In this document: piece after piece, positions 38,557 through 39,574 of the stretch
Layout of the letters: the number at the start of each line of letters is the position of its first letter
How positions within the stretch are numbered: position 1 is the first letter of the stretch
Position numbers and translations under genes: made by a program
Assembly (NCBI GenBank): GCA_015062045.1
Contig: SUVJ01000015.1
Coordinates: 1-39,574 of the forward strand
From: Akkermansiaceae bacterium
GTDB lineage: Bacteria; Verrucomicrobiota; Verrucomicrobiia; Verrucomicrobiales; Akkermansiaceae
DNA: 39,574 nt
Direction of reading: 5' to 3'
The notes under the pieces: generated by a model
Told to the model about the DNA's origin: nothing
Seen by the model: the letters and a program-made list of their open reading frames with translations, nothing else
The model's database searches: none

Positions 38557-39574
38557 TTACCTGCCTTTTTGTCGATGCCACCACCAATTTGTATCCATCC
38601 TACTGCGAGGTTCACGAGGAGAATCTGTTGGATTTTGCATAGGCGGTTTCGGAGTGTCTGCTCCATCATTTATTTGTGAGTCTGATAAGGGGGCAGTTTT
38701 TTGGCTATGTTCTCTAAGTGTTTGTTTAAGGCTCGATTCCTTATAATCGCCGGATATGGTGGTGCCTTCAGCATTTGCTGTAAATTGAGTATCGTTACTA
38801 TTGTTATATGAATTCCGCCATGAGTCTAAAGGTGGAGCCGGAGGCGGAGGTGGTATATCCTTTGCGGAGTTTAGTTCTATCCCCGAATTTTTTGATTCCA
38901 ATTGAGTAGCTATATTATCTCCATTAGATTCAGGATAATCCTCCGTATATGTATAATGTGAATGTTGTCTCAGGTCGGAAGCTAAATTACCTATAATTTC
39001 CCGTTCTGCCTGATGATCTTTTATGGTTTGATGATCTCTATGCGGTCCAAATATATCGCCATCATCATAACCTTTTGAATTCATTTTTTCAGCCTGTTCG
39101 TATCTTTCCTCACTAGTTTTTAAACTATTATAAAGATTTGCTTCTTCTCGTTCATTATGAAGTATTTGTTCTTTTGTATTTGATAAGTCCGGATGCAAGT
39201 CTAATTCGTTTCCGGTATGCGGATCAATGACACTAACATCGTATTCGTGTTGCGATGGTTGTTCGTTGTCCGTTTTTTTTCCCATTGTTCCCTCTTTAGT
39301 TGTAGAGGAATCAGAATCTTCATGAACCGCAGCATCATCGGTTTCTTGCTGAGCTTCGGCAGCATCAGCTTCTTCTTGAGCAGCGGCAGCGTCGGCCTCT
39401 TGCTGAGCCTCGGCAGCATCAGCTTCTTCTTGAGCAGCGGCAGCGTCGGCCTCTTGTTGAGCCTCGGCAGTGTCAGCTTCTTCTTGAGCAGTGGCAGCGT
39501 CGGCTTCTTGCTGAGCCTCGGCAGCATCGGCTTCTTCTTGAGCAGCGGCAGCGTCGGCCTCTTGCTGAGCCTCG
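38557..39574 (-). CDS. Partial gene for an Ala/Glu-repeat, low-complexity protein (5' end beyond window)
   Basis: 338 residues are visible, with no start codon needed inside the window. The frame continues upstream of the internal Met at 39285 without a stop to the right edge. The first 96 visible residues are nearly perfect 9-residue repeats of the type EAQQEADAA / AAQEEADAA, alternating to give a 54-nt DNA period from about 39350 to 39574. They are predicted to be a long coiled coil. After them comes a charged, Asn/Asp/Ser-rich region with a PPPPPAPP stretch and a basic end (WWWHRQKGR). It is more AT-rich than its neighbours. No function can be assigned; such proteins are often surface- or secretion-linked, which is speculation here. 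Confidence 0.75.
   Translation of the reverse strand, partial: EAQQEADAAAAQEEADAAEAQQEADAATAQEEADTAEAQQEADAAAAQEEADAAEAQQEADAAAAQEEADAAEAQQETDDAAVHEDSDSSTTKEGTMGKKTDNEQPSQHEYDVSVIDPHTGNELDLHPDLSNTKEQILHNEREEANLYNSLKTSEERYEQAEKMNSKGYDDGDIFGPHRDHQTIKDHQAEREIIGNLASDLRQHSHYTYTEDYPESNGDNIATQLESKNSGIELNSAKDIPPPPPAPPLDSWRNSYNNSNDTQFTANAEGTTISGDYKESSLKQTLREHSQKTAPLSDSQINDGADTPKPPMQNPTDSPREPRSRMDTNWWWHRQKGR

Noticed and set aside
39201..39527. Leu/Lys/Pro-rich frame over the 54-nt repeats
   Set aside because: It is another frame of the same repeat DNA; the Ala/Glu frame continues directly into the downstream coding sequence and is the real one.

Overview
The window reads as a stretch of chromosome from a strictly fermentative or anaerobic, probably gut-associated member of the PVC superphylum, most likely Verrucomicrobiota (Akkermansia-like). 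This is an inference from gene content: a Cys-type secreted sulfatase, RNase HIII, several Sel1-repeat secreted proteins, a TPR-tailed Ser/Thr kinase, MenA, and an almost complete lack of Shine-Dalgarno sequences. No rRNA or marker gene is present to fix the taxonomy. Almost every gene lies on the minus strand. The exceptions are two small secreted-protein genes, three tRNAs and rnhC.

Layout. 1-2359: an array of small hairpins, then (reading from 2359 leftwards) a secreted protein, a small lipoprotein and a radical SAM/SPASM enzyme. 2440-8857: one long minus-strand run, purE-pyrR-pyrB-pyrC' (a degenerate dihydroorotase)-ELM1-like-GT4-GT4. 8933-15011: topB, an SBF-type transporter, and two TIGR02206 membrane proteins flanking a Sel1 protein. 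15200-17851: an AT-rich lipoprotein gene and a sulfatase. 17852-18287: a gene-free stretch with a 24-bp inverted repeat and a second hairpin array. 18288-24030: pyrC-DUF3820-menA-acyltransferase-gltX-queA. 24121-25919: three small genes for exported proteins, including a 20-residue-repeat protein and a possible caspase-fold protein. 25916-30633: a SpoIIE/RsbU-type phosphatase overlapping a Ser/Thr kinase. 30802-36510: a 3D-domain cell-wall protein, two paralogous Sel1 proteins, hemW and nagB. 36645-39574: tRNA-Thr, two tRNA-Lys, HU, rnhC, and a gene with 27/54-nt Ala/Glu repeats running off the right edge.

How genes work together. Pyrimidine synthesis is represented twice: an ATCase operon carrying a DHOase-like protein that has lost key active-site residues, and a separate intact class II PyrC 15 kb away. 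The sulfatase and NagB fit use of sulfated amino sugars such as mucin glycans. The phosphatase and kinase pair forms a signalling module.

Two patterns stand out. First, at least ten transcription-unit starts carry a good -35/-10 promoter only 6-10 nt upstream of the ATG, which predicts leaderless mRNAs and fixes several start codons. Second, two arrays of short hairpins with variable, self-complementary stems, constant 8-nt spacers and GNNA-like loops (read on the minus strand) lie directly 3' of minus-strand genes (radical SAM and queA). Both arrays have the same architecture but different spacers; I know of no named element that matches them.
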